This document shows positions 47,063 to 56,831 of a DNA stretch of 64,000 bases, piece after piece (the stretch's first letter is position 1; each line of letters opens with the position of its first letter). Origin of the DNA: Dactylorhiza incarnata (lineage: Eukaryota; Streptophyta; Magnoliopsida; Asparagales; Orchidaceae); the NCBI GenBank assembly GCA_033032865.1, contig JAWHQI010000520.1, positions 620,001-684,000 of the forward strand, given 5' to 3'. Position numbers and translations under genes: made by a program. The notes under the pieces were generated by a model that saw only the letters and a list, made by a program, of their open reading frames with translations, ran no database searches and had not been told where the DNA came from.

Positions 47063-49577
47063 ACCAAAGCTAGGTTTTCTGAAAATATATTTTGTATGCG
47101 ATTAATTTTATTTTGTTATAGGATGAGAGACCAACTCAAATTTTGCGAGTGAATTCACACTCTTGACGTTTAAACTTCAAACAAAACCGTTAATTGGTGT
47201 TTAAGAAAGTGTTCTTTGAGCGTTTCACTAGTCGAAAAGTGGCGAGATTCATAAATCCACAAGCAAAATCACAAGTAACAATTTATGATTAAGTGGCAAT
47301 AAAAAGTAGTGCGAACGTAGAGACATGCTATTAATTATTTAGTTGGAATGCATAAATCTAAGGCTAACTATTCAGAGCAAGGATACGAGAAAGGATATGG
47401 CAAGGAGGCAGCCCACTTCGAAGTCCTTCACGCAACCGAGAGATTGAGCCTTGTTGTCGTCGGCATCTTGAAACAGAAGTAACTCTGGAGGAGTCGCCGG
47501 AATGGTGGGCGGAGTCGACGGCACTGACAGGAGCGTCAATATTCACCGGTCGCCAGAAGGGAAGGTGAAGTCGACGGCGTAGGCGTGCTGAATCGAAGCA
47601 AAGGGATTCCCGTCGATGGCGTCTGGAGTGTGCGAGAGTGGCGAGAAGCTTTCCCGGATCGTCGATCGGCCGGAGAAGAAGGAGAGAAGCTTCGACTGGG
47701 AGAAGGAATGGGAGGAATCGATCAGGCAGGAGAAGAGGGGCACTACTGATCATACAAGGCTTAGCCGGCAAGTCAGAAGAACCGAGTGATCTCGTTTCTC
47801 TGATATTCGGCGCCCCCTTCTCTTCTTTCAGCCATTGATAAATAGGGCAGTCTTTTTTCCATTTTTCAATTATTTTCCAAATACTAATTTCCAATTAAAT
47901 GTTTCCAAAATTAATTTCCAATTACTCCCTTTCAGCCTGCTATTGATTATGGGAGCCTTCACTAATTTTGAAATAATATTTCCTAAATAATATTTTCTTA
48001 AATCTCTTTCCTAAGAATAGCTAAATCTTTTCTCCAATTAAATTTATGCGTCCTTAAATAAAATTAAGCTTGTCTTTTTCATCCTAACTACTTAAAATTA
48101 CCGGGCCTTTTATTCAGGGTCTCATCGGGTGGTCAAACCGACGAGCCGAACAACTTCAAATAAAATCAGGTGCGCGAAGAAAAAAGACATGACTATAAAT
48201 AAATGCATAATAATAAAAGATCCACGACGCATGATGATGTCATGCATATTTGGATGCGACGGAGGATGCATCAAATATGAAGTTCATCACGAACTTCATA
48301 AATATGAGTCCCACCAAGCGTGACTGAGATGGTTGATGAGGCACACAACATTGGTTCATATGGAACGGAATGCAAGCCGCGGGTAGTAATCCGGGCGAGC
48401 TTTTGCAACACTGGAAGGCTCAAGCTGCACGAGCAAGTGCTGCATAAGAGAGGTCGCGAGCGCTGCGGTCAGAGGAAACGGCGAAAGTGCAAGCTACACG
48501 GACGAGCGCAAGACACATGGAAGTAAGATGGCTGCAAGTTCTGGAAGCAGGGGAGTCGACAGAGCTGTGTAAGGCAGCAGAGCTTTGTAAGATGGGGTCG
48601 GCGAGTCCTAGAAGACCAAGTTTGGCGAGTTCTGGATGAATGGAGAAGCGCCAAAACCTGCACGGGCGAGCGTGACGAGCTTGGTATGCAGCGATCTTTG
48701 TAAAGCGCAAGAAGTAGCGAGTCGTGCGCTTATCGGTGAGTACTACTCCTGGAAGGAGCAGTGTGTCCTGCGGCTGGAAGGATCGGCGAGTCCTGCGGCT
48801 GGAAGGATCGGCGAGTCCTGCATCTTAACAGATTAAGAATAATAAGTTCATTGATCATTTCCCATTGGTTAATCATCCATTACATCATAGTTAAGTCTTC
48901 CGTCTTCTCCATACTCCCATCTTTACCCTATGTCATCAAGCCTATTATGTAAATCATTGGAAGTCCGAAGTCGTGGCATTTTTTTCATCAAGCCTATTAT
49001 GTAAATCATCGGAAGTCCGAAGTCATGGCATTTTTTGGGTATTACGCCCTTCGTAAGATTTCTAACTTTCTTATAATCAAATATAATAATCAATGATATG
49101 CAATACCGTGCACTCTTGAAAAGCATATTTTTTTCCTTTAGTAACATTTTTACCTTATGAATTCACCACCAAACCTTCTTAACAGTATGATTTATTCCCA
49201 AAACTTATGTAACAATCTTCTTAATGAAATTAGGCATCTTAGCCTACATAAGATTAGGCTCGACTAAAATATTGAAGTTTGCCTCCTCTACCAACCTATT
49301 GCGGTTGAATGCTTTGGTATTAAATTTACTATAATAAAATAAAATAAATAAATAATAATAAATTATTCTATACCAAATGACAGGCCTAATATGTTTTGAA
49401 ATTTGTTAGTGCATGTGAATATAGGGAATGTTACAAACAAATATCCTCCAATGGAACAGTTTTAGCAAAATGTAGAAAGATATAATGACTATAGAAGTGA
49501 AAGTGTAATATCATGATATAGAGGGCAGGTCTAGGCCCAAGCACATTAAATTATACAACCTATATTTCTACACTTAC
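47063..49577. other. Unclassified repeat-derived intron block
   Basis: No recognised coding sequence. The minus-strand ORF at 47894-47364 (176 codons, Ser/Arg-rich) sits in a GC-richer segment resembling an LTR leader. A 25-27 bp unit with CTGCGGCTGGAAGGATC is tandemly repeated at about 48758-48828. From 49050 to 49577 the AT-rich sequence is probably original intron next to the exon at 49578. Confidence 0.4.
48929..49038. repeat. Two-copy tandem repeat of about 53 bp
   Basis: Two adjacent copies built on TCAAGCCTATTATGTAAATC and GGAAGTCCGAAGTC, differing at only a few positions. Confidence 0.85.
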
Positions 49578-49782
49578 ATGCTACATGCTGATAATATTTC
49601 GAAGGAGGCGCGTGGATTTAGAGGGATTCTTTTCTCTCCCATCACCTGTGCTAACTGAAGAACCATTGAAGATTGACATCCTCTGTTGAGGGCTTCCATG
49701 AGTGCAGAGCACGCAATGGGATCTGGTTGAATATTATTCACTTCCATTTCCTTAAAAACATCCCATGCCTTCCTCCAGTCAT
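49578..49782 (-). CDS. EMB2654: EMB2654-like PPR protein, third visible exon
   Basis: A 205-nt exon with acceptor ATTTTTAG (ending 49783) and consensus donor GTAAGT (49577-49572). Its first two bases complete an aspartate codon begun by the exon at 50288-50183, and its last two start an isoleucine codon finished at 14438. It encodes DWRKAWDVFKEMEVNNIQPD, PIACSALMEALNRGCQ and LAQVMGEKRIPLNPRASFEI ending ILSACS. This tracks the Arabidopsis EMB2654 segment I recall (EPDSIACSALMRAFNKGGQP...FFEIFSACN). No frame damage. The next intron is 35,139 bp. Confidence 0.9.
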
Positions 49783-49824
49783 CTAAAAATGTAAATCAAA
49801 CAAAGTGCTCTTCCTTCAGACAAA

Positions 49825-50135
49825 GGCTCTGTTTGGGAGAGCGGTGGGAGAGTGGTGACGGTTATGAACACAATTATTAAAAACAAAGGTAGTACTTGGG
49901 TTGGCATGGTCACAAATGCTATTTTCCCACAACAATGTTTTAGGCCAAAAATGTCATCACTGTCACGCTGTTGGTGTCAACCTTTAGCAGTTGGGAACGC
50001 CCAGACCGGGAAAATAAAATTTGGGCAAAAACAACTGTCATGGAAAATTCAAAACACAAGCAAACCACCACCATTTCGTTTACCACAGTTTTACACCGTC
50101 ACCGCTCAAATGCCACAATTGTCCCAAACGGAGTC
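49825..50135. mobile_element. 311-bp MITE in a short PPR intron
   Basis: Inverted ends GGCTCTGTTTGGGA and (right end read inward) GACTCCGTTTGGGA, 12 of 14 matching, with further inverted similarity (GTGACGGT). Flanks share only AAA, so the target duplication is unclear; the ends suggest a Tourist/Harbinger-like or hAT-like MITE. It makes up 311 of the 400 bp of the intron 49783-50182. Confidence 0.7.
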
Positions 50136-50182
50136 AAAGTTTCCTAAAGAGATTCTAAATCCTATCATTTAAGCAGTGTTAC

Positions 50183-50288
50183 CTATTGTGCGATATGCAG
50201 TTATCATGGAGGTGTATGTGATGACATCAGGCATGCAACCGGTAGTCTTCATCATTGAAAAAGTCACTTCAGCTTCTGCTAAATTACC
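50183..50288 (-). CDS. EMB2654: EMB2654-like PPR protein, second visible exon
   Basis: A 106-nt exon with acceptor TTATAAG (ending 50289) and donor GTAACA. It enters at phase 0 and leaves after one base of an aspartate codon. It encodes GNLAEAEVTFSMMKTTG and CMPDVITYTSMITAYRTI, one full 35-residue PPR motif. Together with the previous exon's ending YIKQ, the junction reads KQ|GN, matching KQGQ in the Arabidopsis protein as I recall it. The upstream intron is only 84 bp. Confidence 0.9.
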
Positions 50289-50372
50289 CTTATAAATCAG
50301 GAAGAACTTAATAAGGACACAGTGAGCTAGGTGGCTTGAAGTCAATAGAAATTAAAGAACCAAAAACATTAC

Positions 50373-51482
50373 CTGCTTAATATATGCACAGATTAAAGAA
50401 GAATAAACTTCTTTGGACAAAGGAATGTTCAATTCTTTCATCTCATCAAAAAAATCAAAAGATTCCTTGAAGTTGTCCAACTTACAAGATCCACTTATCA
50501 ATATGTTGAATGTGATGGAATCAGGTCTAACATTATTCTTTCGCATCATCCTATAGAAGGATACAGCTTTGTCAAACTCCCCGACAGCCATATAGCTCCC
50601 AATAGCCGAGTTGTACGCAACAGTGTTCAATTCAATGCCTCGGGACTTGGCCACTGAAAGTATAGAGTTAATTCTTACATTTTGACCGCAACGGCCACAG
50701 GCTGCCAGAATAGTACTCAACGAAACACTGTCTGGTCGAATACCATCCTTTTCCATTTCACGCAGTACCTGGACAGCTTCTGAAATCATTCCCCCAGACC
50801 CATAAGCATCAATTAAAGCATTGTAAGTTATTCTATTTGGCTTAAAGGACTTGCTTTTCATCGTGTCGAAAATTCCCCGGGCCTTCTCGTACTGTCCTGA
50901 TCGACCATAAGCATTAAGCAAGGAAGTATAGGATACGACATCGGGTCGGTAGCCTGCTTGCTTTATAGTATTGAAAATAGCAAAAGCCTCATCATGCATT
51001 CCGTGTGAAGCATACGCACCCAAAAGTGCATTAAATGAAATGATGTTAGGTTTCAGCCCTTCTGCGAGCATCATGTCGAACACTTTCTTACAGTTTTCAA
51101 CTTGTCCACAGATAGAATATGCATGTATGATACTGGTAAAGGTTACAACATCCGGGTAACTTTTTTCTCTTTTGCTTATCAATGAGTTGAAAATGTCAAC
51201 AGCTCTTCCATACTGTCGAAGTTTAACAAGGCAGTGGATGACTATGTTAAAAGTAATTATGTCTGGATAAATCTCTGTTTTCTTCATCAGTTCAAAATAA
51301 GCCAGAGCTTTGGCATATTGACCTCCACATTTGAAAGCAGACAAAATAATATTGTGAGTGACCAAATCTGGCCCAATACCATTTTCTGTCATTTTCTTGC
51401 AAACCCTCAATGCCTCTTTCCAGTTACCACTTGATCCACAAGCATTTATCAAATTATTGTAAGTGGTTCTACTAGGAGGTAT
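50373..51482 (-). CDS. EMB2654: EMB2654-like P-class PPR protein, main exon
   Basis: A 1,110-nt exon (370 codons, no stops) with acceptor TTTTGCAG (ending 51483) and donor GTAATG; phase 0 at both ends. It holds about ten tandem 35-residue pentatricopeptide repeats, for example TTYNNLINACGSSGNWKEAL, PDLVTHNIILSAFKCGGQY, PDVVTFTSIIHAYSICGQV, PDVVSYTSLLNAYGRSGQYE, PNRITYNALIDAYGSGGMI and NTVAYNSAIGSYMAVGEFD. PPR arrays bind RNA in organelles. The order and wording match Arabidopsis EMB2654 (about 820 residues), reported as required for trans-splicing of chloroplast rps12 intron 1 and for embryo development. The N-terminus with the plastid transit peptide, and at least one PPR exon, must lie beyond 64000. 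Regulation is not visible because the promoter is outside the window. Confidence 0.93.
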
Positions 51483-51720
51483 CTGCAAAAAAAATTTAAG
51501 GAATTTAAACTAAAATTACATATTTGAAACTGATTTGAAGAACAGTGGTATGTAGTACAAACTGAAAAAAAAAAAATCAAACAGTGGCAGAAGAATGTAG
51601 AATAGTTCTAGGAATGTGTTCACCCACTCTAGATATATCAGGTTCCAAAAAATAGTTCTATCAGCAAAATTTTAATAAAGTACTCAATTAGAAATGCCAC
51701 AGATTTCTCTTGAAAATGTT
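51483..51720. other. PPR gene intron up to a retrotransposon insertion
   Basis: Original intron sequence between the main exon and the insertion. The last five bases before the element (GTTAC, 51721-51725) pair with GCTAC after it. Confidence 0.6.
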
Positions 51721-51882
51721 GTTACTGTTGGATCTACTGGCGCCCTTAGAGGGGGAGTTGAATAAGGGCTTTTATAAATTTAGTTCTAAAAATGTTTTCC
51801 GAAATATTGTCTTGAAAAACTTTACTTATCAGAGACAATTATTTTTACAATGATGAAGACGGAAAAGTTCAATCTCTTTTGC

Positions 51883-53218
51883 CTACCGCCGGCGGTAGCT
51901 TTTATCGTCTGGCGTTAGCTTGCAAAGATTGATCCTTCGGGAAAGTTAGGCTACAAATATTTTACTTTGAATCCTTTAGATAAAATAAAATCAATTTGAT
52001 GAAACAATGAAAGGCATGATTTTTATTTCAATAAAGAGGATTACAAACTTTGATCTCTATGACGTTAAGATCAATGCGATAAATAAAAATCTCCTTTTGT
52101 TTTCTATACCGACCCTTCTCCCAAGGACCGGTTAGCTTTAGCATATCTGTCTCCAGATAAGGCCTCAAGCCACTCTAGCCTATCTCTCCCCAGATAAGGC
52201 AACGAGCACCCCCTAGATCTAATCTCCTAGACTTAGGCTTCGTTTGGCTCGGCTTATTTGCTCCGGTGAGTTTGGACAAAATCGTCATTGTCATAGAATG
52301 TATGTTTGGTATGACAAATGTTACTACCATTATCAAGAAAAGAAACTAGTTATAAGCATAAAATATTTGGTATGACAATGACGTTTTTATCCAAACTCAC
52401 CGGAGCAAATAAGCCGAACCAAACGCACCATTAGTCGCCAACACGCGCGGCGAATTCCCCTAAGCCACACAAGGACCTAGTAGCCAACAACTGCGGCGAA
52501 TTCTCCCTATGCCACACACGGACTAGTCACCAACACGGGTGAATTTCTCTACGGGTAAACAAAAGGGAATACAAAATATAAATAAGAATTCTGAAAATAA
52601 AACTCCTTATATAGATTTCTGAAGGAGATGGCGAAGAAACGCAGGAGATCAGCACTGTCGATGCGTTCGTTCTTCGCGTTGAATAATCATGATGAATCTT
52701 CCTTTAAAATCCTCCTTTTGATTTGTGGGAGTGCTCCGGTCGTCTGGAATAAGGACCCTCTCAAGTGTCTCGGAGTGGTGGAATTAGGGTGTCGAGATGG
52801 CTGAAAGAGAGGAACGAAAACTGCATTTTTATAGAGTTGTAGACCTACCGCCCGACGTTATCGATAACGCCTGGCAGTACCGATTAAGACAATAATTTTG
52901 GTGCGCGTATCCTCAAGCCGGGAAAGAGATCTGCACTTTAGGAAACTTTCATTTTAGGCAATGCTAACGCCCGGCGTTAGCGATACCGCCACGCGGTAGT
53001 GTCCTTCCATATGTGCATCGATCTTCCCTCAAGAGATCTTCCCTTGAAATTCATTTGGCGCACTTGCATATTCCAGGGCTAACGCCTGGCGTTAGTGATA
53101 GCGCCGGCGGTAGAGTATATCGTCGAGAACCCTCCCATGACGTCTAAACCAGCATCAGCTATGAGATCAATATCGACCAGACGCTAATGCCAGCGTTAGT
53201 GCTAACGCCACGCGTTAG
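51883..53218. repeat. Clustered GC-rich palindrome pairs in the 3' LTR
   Basis: Five sites of short imperfect palindromes of two related types, TAACGCC-N-GGCGTTA and TACCGCC-NN-GCGGTA: 51883-51898, 52846-52883, 52963-52998, 53079-53112 and 53183-53218. Most occur in pairs about 3 bp apart. The same sites recur in the 5' LTR (60965-62105), with two more in the internal region (near 57519 and 58917). The surroundings are AT-rich. Confidence 0.75.
52236..52430. mobile_element. 195-bp Tourist-like MITE in the 3' LTR
   Basis: Flanked by TTA on both sides (52233-52235, 52431-52433), the Tourist/PIF-Harbinger target. Inverted ends of about 38 bp: CGTTTGGCTCGGCTTATTTG and CTCCGGTGAGTTTGGA recur inverted at the right. 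The 5' LTR lacks it, so it inserted after the retrotransposon. Confidence 0.88.
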
Positions 53219-53386
53219 TGGTCACTTTGCATGTTTGCCCTTGATCAATTTCTCATTCAGTTTGTAGTATCCTAGTGTCATACATGTGAGTTCCTGCACA
53301 CTATAAACACAAGACAAACTTGATCAAATGCAGTATGGGATTTGTTATTCTCAAACCAAAGAGATGCGGAAAACCATGTTCCAACA

Positions 53387-54670
53387 ATCTCCTCCTTTTG
53401 ATAATAACAAATTCACTAATGAGAAATCAGTCCACTAAGATTAAGTTTGTGTTTATAGAGAAGTGATGACATAAGGAATTTTTGCGTTCTTAATTTACGT
53501 ACTCCCCTATATAGTGCTCCCCTACATAAGTTTTCCACCTAAATTTCTAAGAATATTCTCCACATTTATCCTTAGATTCATTTTCCTCCTTAATCTTTAG
53601 ATTTCTCAATTTACTCTCCCTCTTTTGTTATTAGCAAAAGTGAGTGGAGGTGAATATTGACATGAAAGAAGGAAAGGGAGTAATAGAACATTAGTTGGAG
53701 ATTACTTGTTTAAAGAACATATGCATGATCGAGCAAGAGTAATAAGCACGGCGAAGGAATTGATTAAGCATTTAGAATAGTAACACCACTTGTTGGAAGA
53801 GACCACTTGTTGAAAAATATATATGAAGACGTTTTAATTTTAAGACTAGTGATGGTAAATTCATTAAGGTTTTAACCAAGGTCAAGAAAAGAGAAGCATG
53901 ATAGTGCAAGAATAAACATGTTATAAGAAAATAATTATTGAGTACACAGCGGAAAAGCATTCTTACAAGTAAACATTTATGTAAAGAAAGAATAATCACA
54001 AGGATAATGAGTTTTAAGCTTAATAAGGAGATGTTTTTTTTTTGAAAGTATTGCACATATGATGCTATTTCCATGTGCTTTTCAAGATTAAGTGCAAGCA
54101 TAATTTGACATATCAAGAAAAGATAAATAACCACAATGTAATTAATTTGCAGTTCAAGTAAAGAAAAACATTGTAGCGGTCATGCTTGCAATCTAGTGCA
54201 TTTACTTACGTTAGTAGAAACTAGTATAGATATGCATTAGGATCCAATTCTCATGAGTATAAGTCTTATATAAGATAATGAAGTGTACAAATAGTATTTT
54301 GATAAAAGCATATAAGTGATCTAATCAAAATACATGACATATGTAATGAAATAAACACAATATTATCAAAAATGCATTCCTAGAATTACTTCTACCCATA
54401 AAGCTATTTTATTTTCAATGCACATGTAATAGAGTACAACTACCAAGTTGTTTCGCACACACAATGCTCATTAAGACTTATCAGGGAGCTAAGTAGTGCT
54501 TGGTGGAACACATAATTTTCTTTTGTGTTTTTTGTGTGTTTGTGATCCGGTGTACTAAAGAGAGTTTAGATTTATTTGCATAAAACACTTAACAATTCTC
54601 TCCAAAGTGCTCAAGTCACAATGCTCATTAAGACTTATCAGGAGGGTGAGTAGTGTTTGATGGAGTTATC
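53387..54670 (-). other. Element internal region, no coding seen
   Basis: AT-rich. It begins with the purine tract region. The 120-codon minus ORF (54134-53772) has no recognised motif. ATGCTCATTAAGACTTATCA occurs twice (about 54464 and 54622). The last five bases, TTATC, are the target site of the nested element. Confidence 0.5.
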
Positions 54671-55008
54671 TGTTACGTGCCTCTCTTGGTGGTGCCGACG
54701 GAAGGCGGCGGGGAAAGATACAAAGGGGTATTAACTCATAGAAATGGTGGAGGGGATGAGAGAGTGGGCCGAAACCCTAGAAGGGAAGGAGAGAGAGGAG
54801 AAGAGCTTGAGATGAGAGAAGAACTTTCATATATTTTCTTCCATATCCTCATACACGACCCCAATGGCCCTATATATCTAGGAGCCGATGACATAACCGT
54901 AAATAACATGAACATTAAATAAATATTAAAACACCTAGACGCTACGACGACTATAACTCATGACTCGATACAACATGACTCGACTTAACATAATAATAAT
55001 AATAATAA

Positions 55009-55746
55009 TTAATACAAGATAATGGATGGAGGATCCCTAACACCCCATCCGTCCTTGACATCGAGCTTGTCCCCAAGCTCGAACTCCAGTTGGATGGTCG
55101 GATCATCTGGCAGCTTGATTTCTCGCCAGAATAAGGCCTGCTGGTCTCTAGCGGCGGCGGCGGTGTAGGTGAGTAGCGGTGGCGCCGTCGGAAAGACGTG
55201 CGGCGGAGGTAAAGGTTTCCGCGTCGTCGGGAGAGGAGTGGTGAGCCGCAGCAGTATGGCGGGTGGAGGAGCGGCGACCGGCAGCAGAAATGGATCCGTC
55301 GGGGTCAACGGATCACGGGTCTGCAGGAGAGGCGGTGGAGTGGCCGGTGGAAGTGACAAGGCGGGGGCCGGCGGAGGAGTGGCCGGTGGGAGTAGCAAGG
55401 CGGGGGCCGGCGGAGCAGGGGCCGGAGGAGGAGGCAGTGAGATGGCCGGAGAAGGCGGCAATGCAGGGGCCGGGGAAAGGAGAGCAGGTGGAGGACGCAG
55501 AAGCGGTGGAAGGACGACCACCGTGGAGGGAGGTGGAAGGATGGTTACCGTGGCGAGAGGTGGCGGCGTCGACGATGGCGGTGGTGGCTGCACGAGATGA
55601 GACGGTGGCGGCGCAGGCGAGGGTGGCAGAGTGATGGGATAGACGCTCGTGGAAGGTGGCAAGCCGAAGCGTGCGGCGAATCGCGCTTCAAAACGATCCA
55701 GCCGAGCGAATATTTGGACGAGGAGATCGTGGTTGGATGTAGACAT
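55009..55746 (-). CDS. Chimeric Pro-rich ORF: gag start joined to a pol-like tail
   Basis: 245 codons, open from an ATG to a stop inside the 3' LTR. The N-terminus MSTSNHDLLVQIFARLDRFE, continuing with ARFAARFG, resembles the coiled start of gypsy gag. The middle is a long low-complexity Pro/Ala/Ser/Leu stretch. The C-terminus (TIQLEFELGDKLDVKDGWGV) resembles the LEDKxxLKGxG tail that ends many gypsy polyproteins just before the purine tract. I infer that an internal deletion removed the enzymatic core and left the two ends in one frame. Any product's role is unknown. Confidence 0.55.
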   Translation of the reverse strand: MSTSNHDLLVQIFARLDRFEARFAARFGLPPSTSVYPITLPPSPAPPPSHLVQPPPPSSTPPPLATVTILPPPSTVVVLPPLLRPPPALLSPAPALPPSPAISLPPPPAPAPPAPALLLPPATPPPAPALSLPPATPPPLLQTRDPLTPTDPFLLPVAAPPPAILLRLTTPLPTTRKPLPPPHVFPTAPPLLTYTAAAARDQQALFWREIKLPDDPTIQLEFELGDKLDVKDGWGVRDPPSIILY

Positions 55747-56459
55747 GATGAGATGGAATAATTAATTAACTAATTAAATAATTAGTTAATAATTAGGAGA
55801 AGATTAAAAAGGAAATGAAATAAAAAGTAAAGAGGAAAGAGTGGGGGGGGGATGTGCTGGCCGGTAGAGAAGGAAAAGAATTTAATTAAAATAGAGGAGG
55901 GTGCTGGTGGGTCCCAAGAAGATAAAGGAAAGGGAATAAAATAAAGAAAAGAGGAGAGAATAAAAATATTAGAAGAGAAGGGTATGGGGAGAGGTGGCGT
56001 GTGCAGGAGGAAAAGTCATTAATACAAGATAATAAAAATAGGAATGGGAGGGGGGCTCGAGGAGGCAGAAGCGGGAACCGCTAACTTTGCGGAAATTTGC
56101 AGGCGGAAATTCTGCGGCTCGAAAGGGAAACGGCGTCGGCGGGAGTTGCGTTGATGTCGACGGCGAAGGGGAAGCGGAGCAGCGGCTGTGCTGGGCTCGC
56201 AATAGGGGAAGCCGGCGTCGTCACTACACTACGGCAGTAGGGCGCGACGAATTTGTGGATGCGGATGCTGGTAGGGTCGACGGGATCAGAACTAGATGGA
56301 GGTGGCTGGCGCAGGAAGACGTTGGCGGACGGTTGCCATGACAGGAAGATGCAGGAAGACGTCGGCGGGGTGCACGGAAGGTGGCCGGGGGCTGCAGATA
56401 CGGAAATCGGTCGGGGAAGGGAAGGAAACCTCAAGGAAACCTAGCTCTGATACCAAGTT
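55747..56459 (-). other. Leader of nested element
   Basis: Untranslated leader between primer site and ORF. The ORFs on both strands (56081-56523) are GC-driven and carry no recognised domain. Purine-rich on the plus strand from 55800 to 56000. Confidence 0.5.
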
Positions 56460-56831
56460 TGTTACGTGCCTCTCTTGGTGGCGCCGACGGAAGGCGGCGG
56501 GGAAAGATACAAAGGGGTATTAACCCTTAGAAATGGTGGAGGGGGTGAGAGAGTGGGCCGAAACCCTAGAAGGGAAGGAGAGAGAGGAGAAGAGCTTGAG
56601 ATGAGAGAAGAACTTTCATATATTTTCTTCCATATCCTCATACACGACCCCAATGGCCCTATATATCTAGGAGCTGATGGCATAACCGTAAATAACATGA
56701 ACATTAAATAAATATTAAAACACCTAGACGCTACGACGACTATAACTCATGACTCGATACAACATGACTCGACTCAACATAATAATAATAATAATAATTA
56801 ATACAAGATAATGGATGGAGGATCCCTAACA

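Larger units (their letters stand above)
54671..56831 (-). mobile_element. 2.2-kb internally deleted LTR retrotransposon, nested
   Basis: Direct LTRs of 372 bp each (54671-55042 and 56460-56831), starting TGTTACGTGCC and ending GGATCCCTAACA, with roughly six to eight differences. Perfect target duplication TTATC (54666-54670 and 56832-56836). Minus-strand primer site TGGTATCAGAGCTAG (56455-56441) near the 5' LTR; the purine tract GGATGGGGTG precedes the 3' LTR. It contains a single 245-codon ORF. Confidence 0.93.

Noticed and set aside
47364..47894. 176-codon minus-strand ORF, Ser/Arg-rich
   Set aside because: Sits in a GC-richer leader-like repeat with no known motif and no splice or start context.
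55169..55634. Gly-rich plus-strand ORFs of 143 and 123 codons
   Set aside because: Antisense shadows of the Pro-rich chimeric ORF in the nested element.
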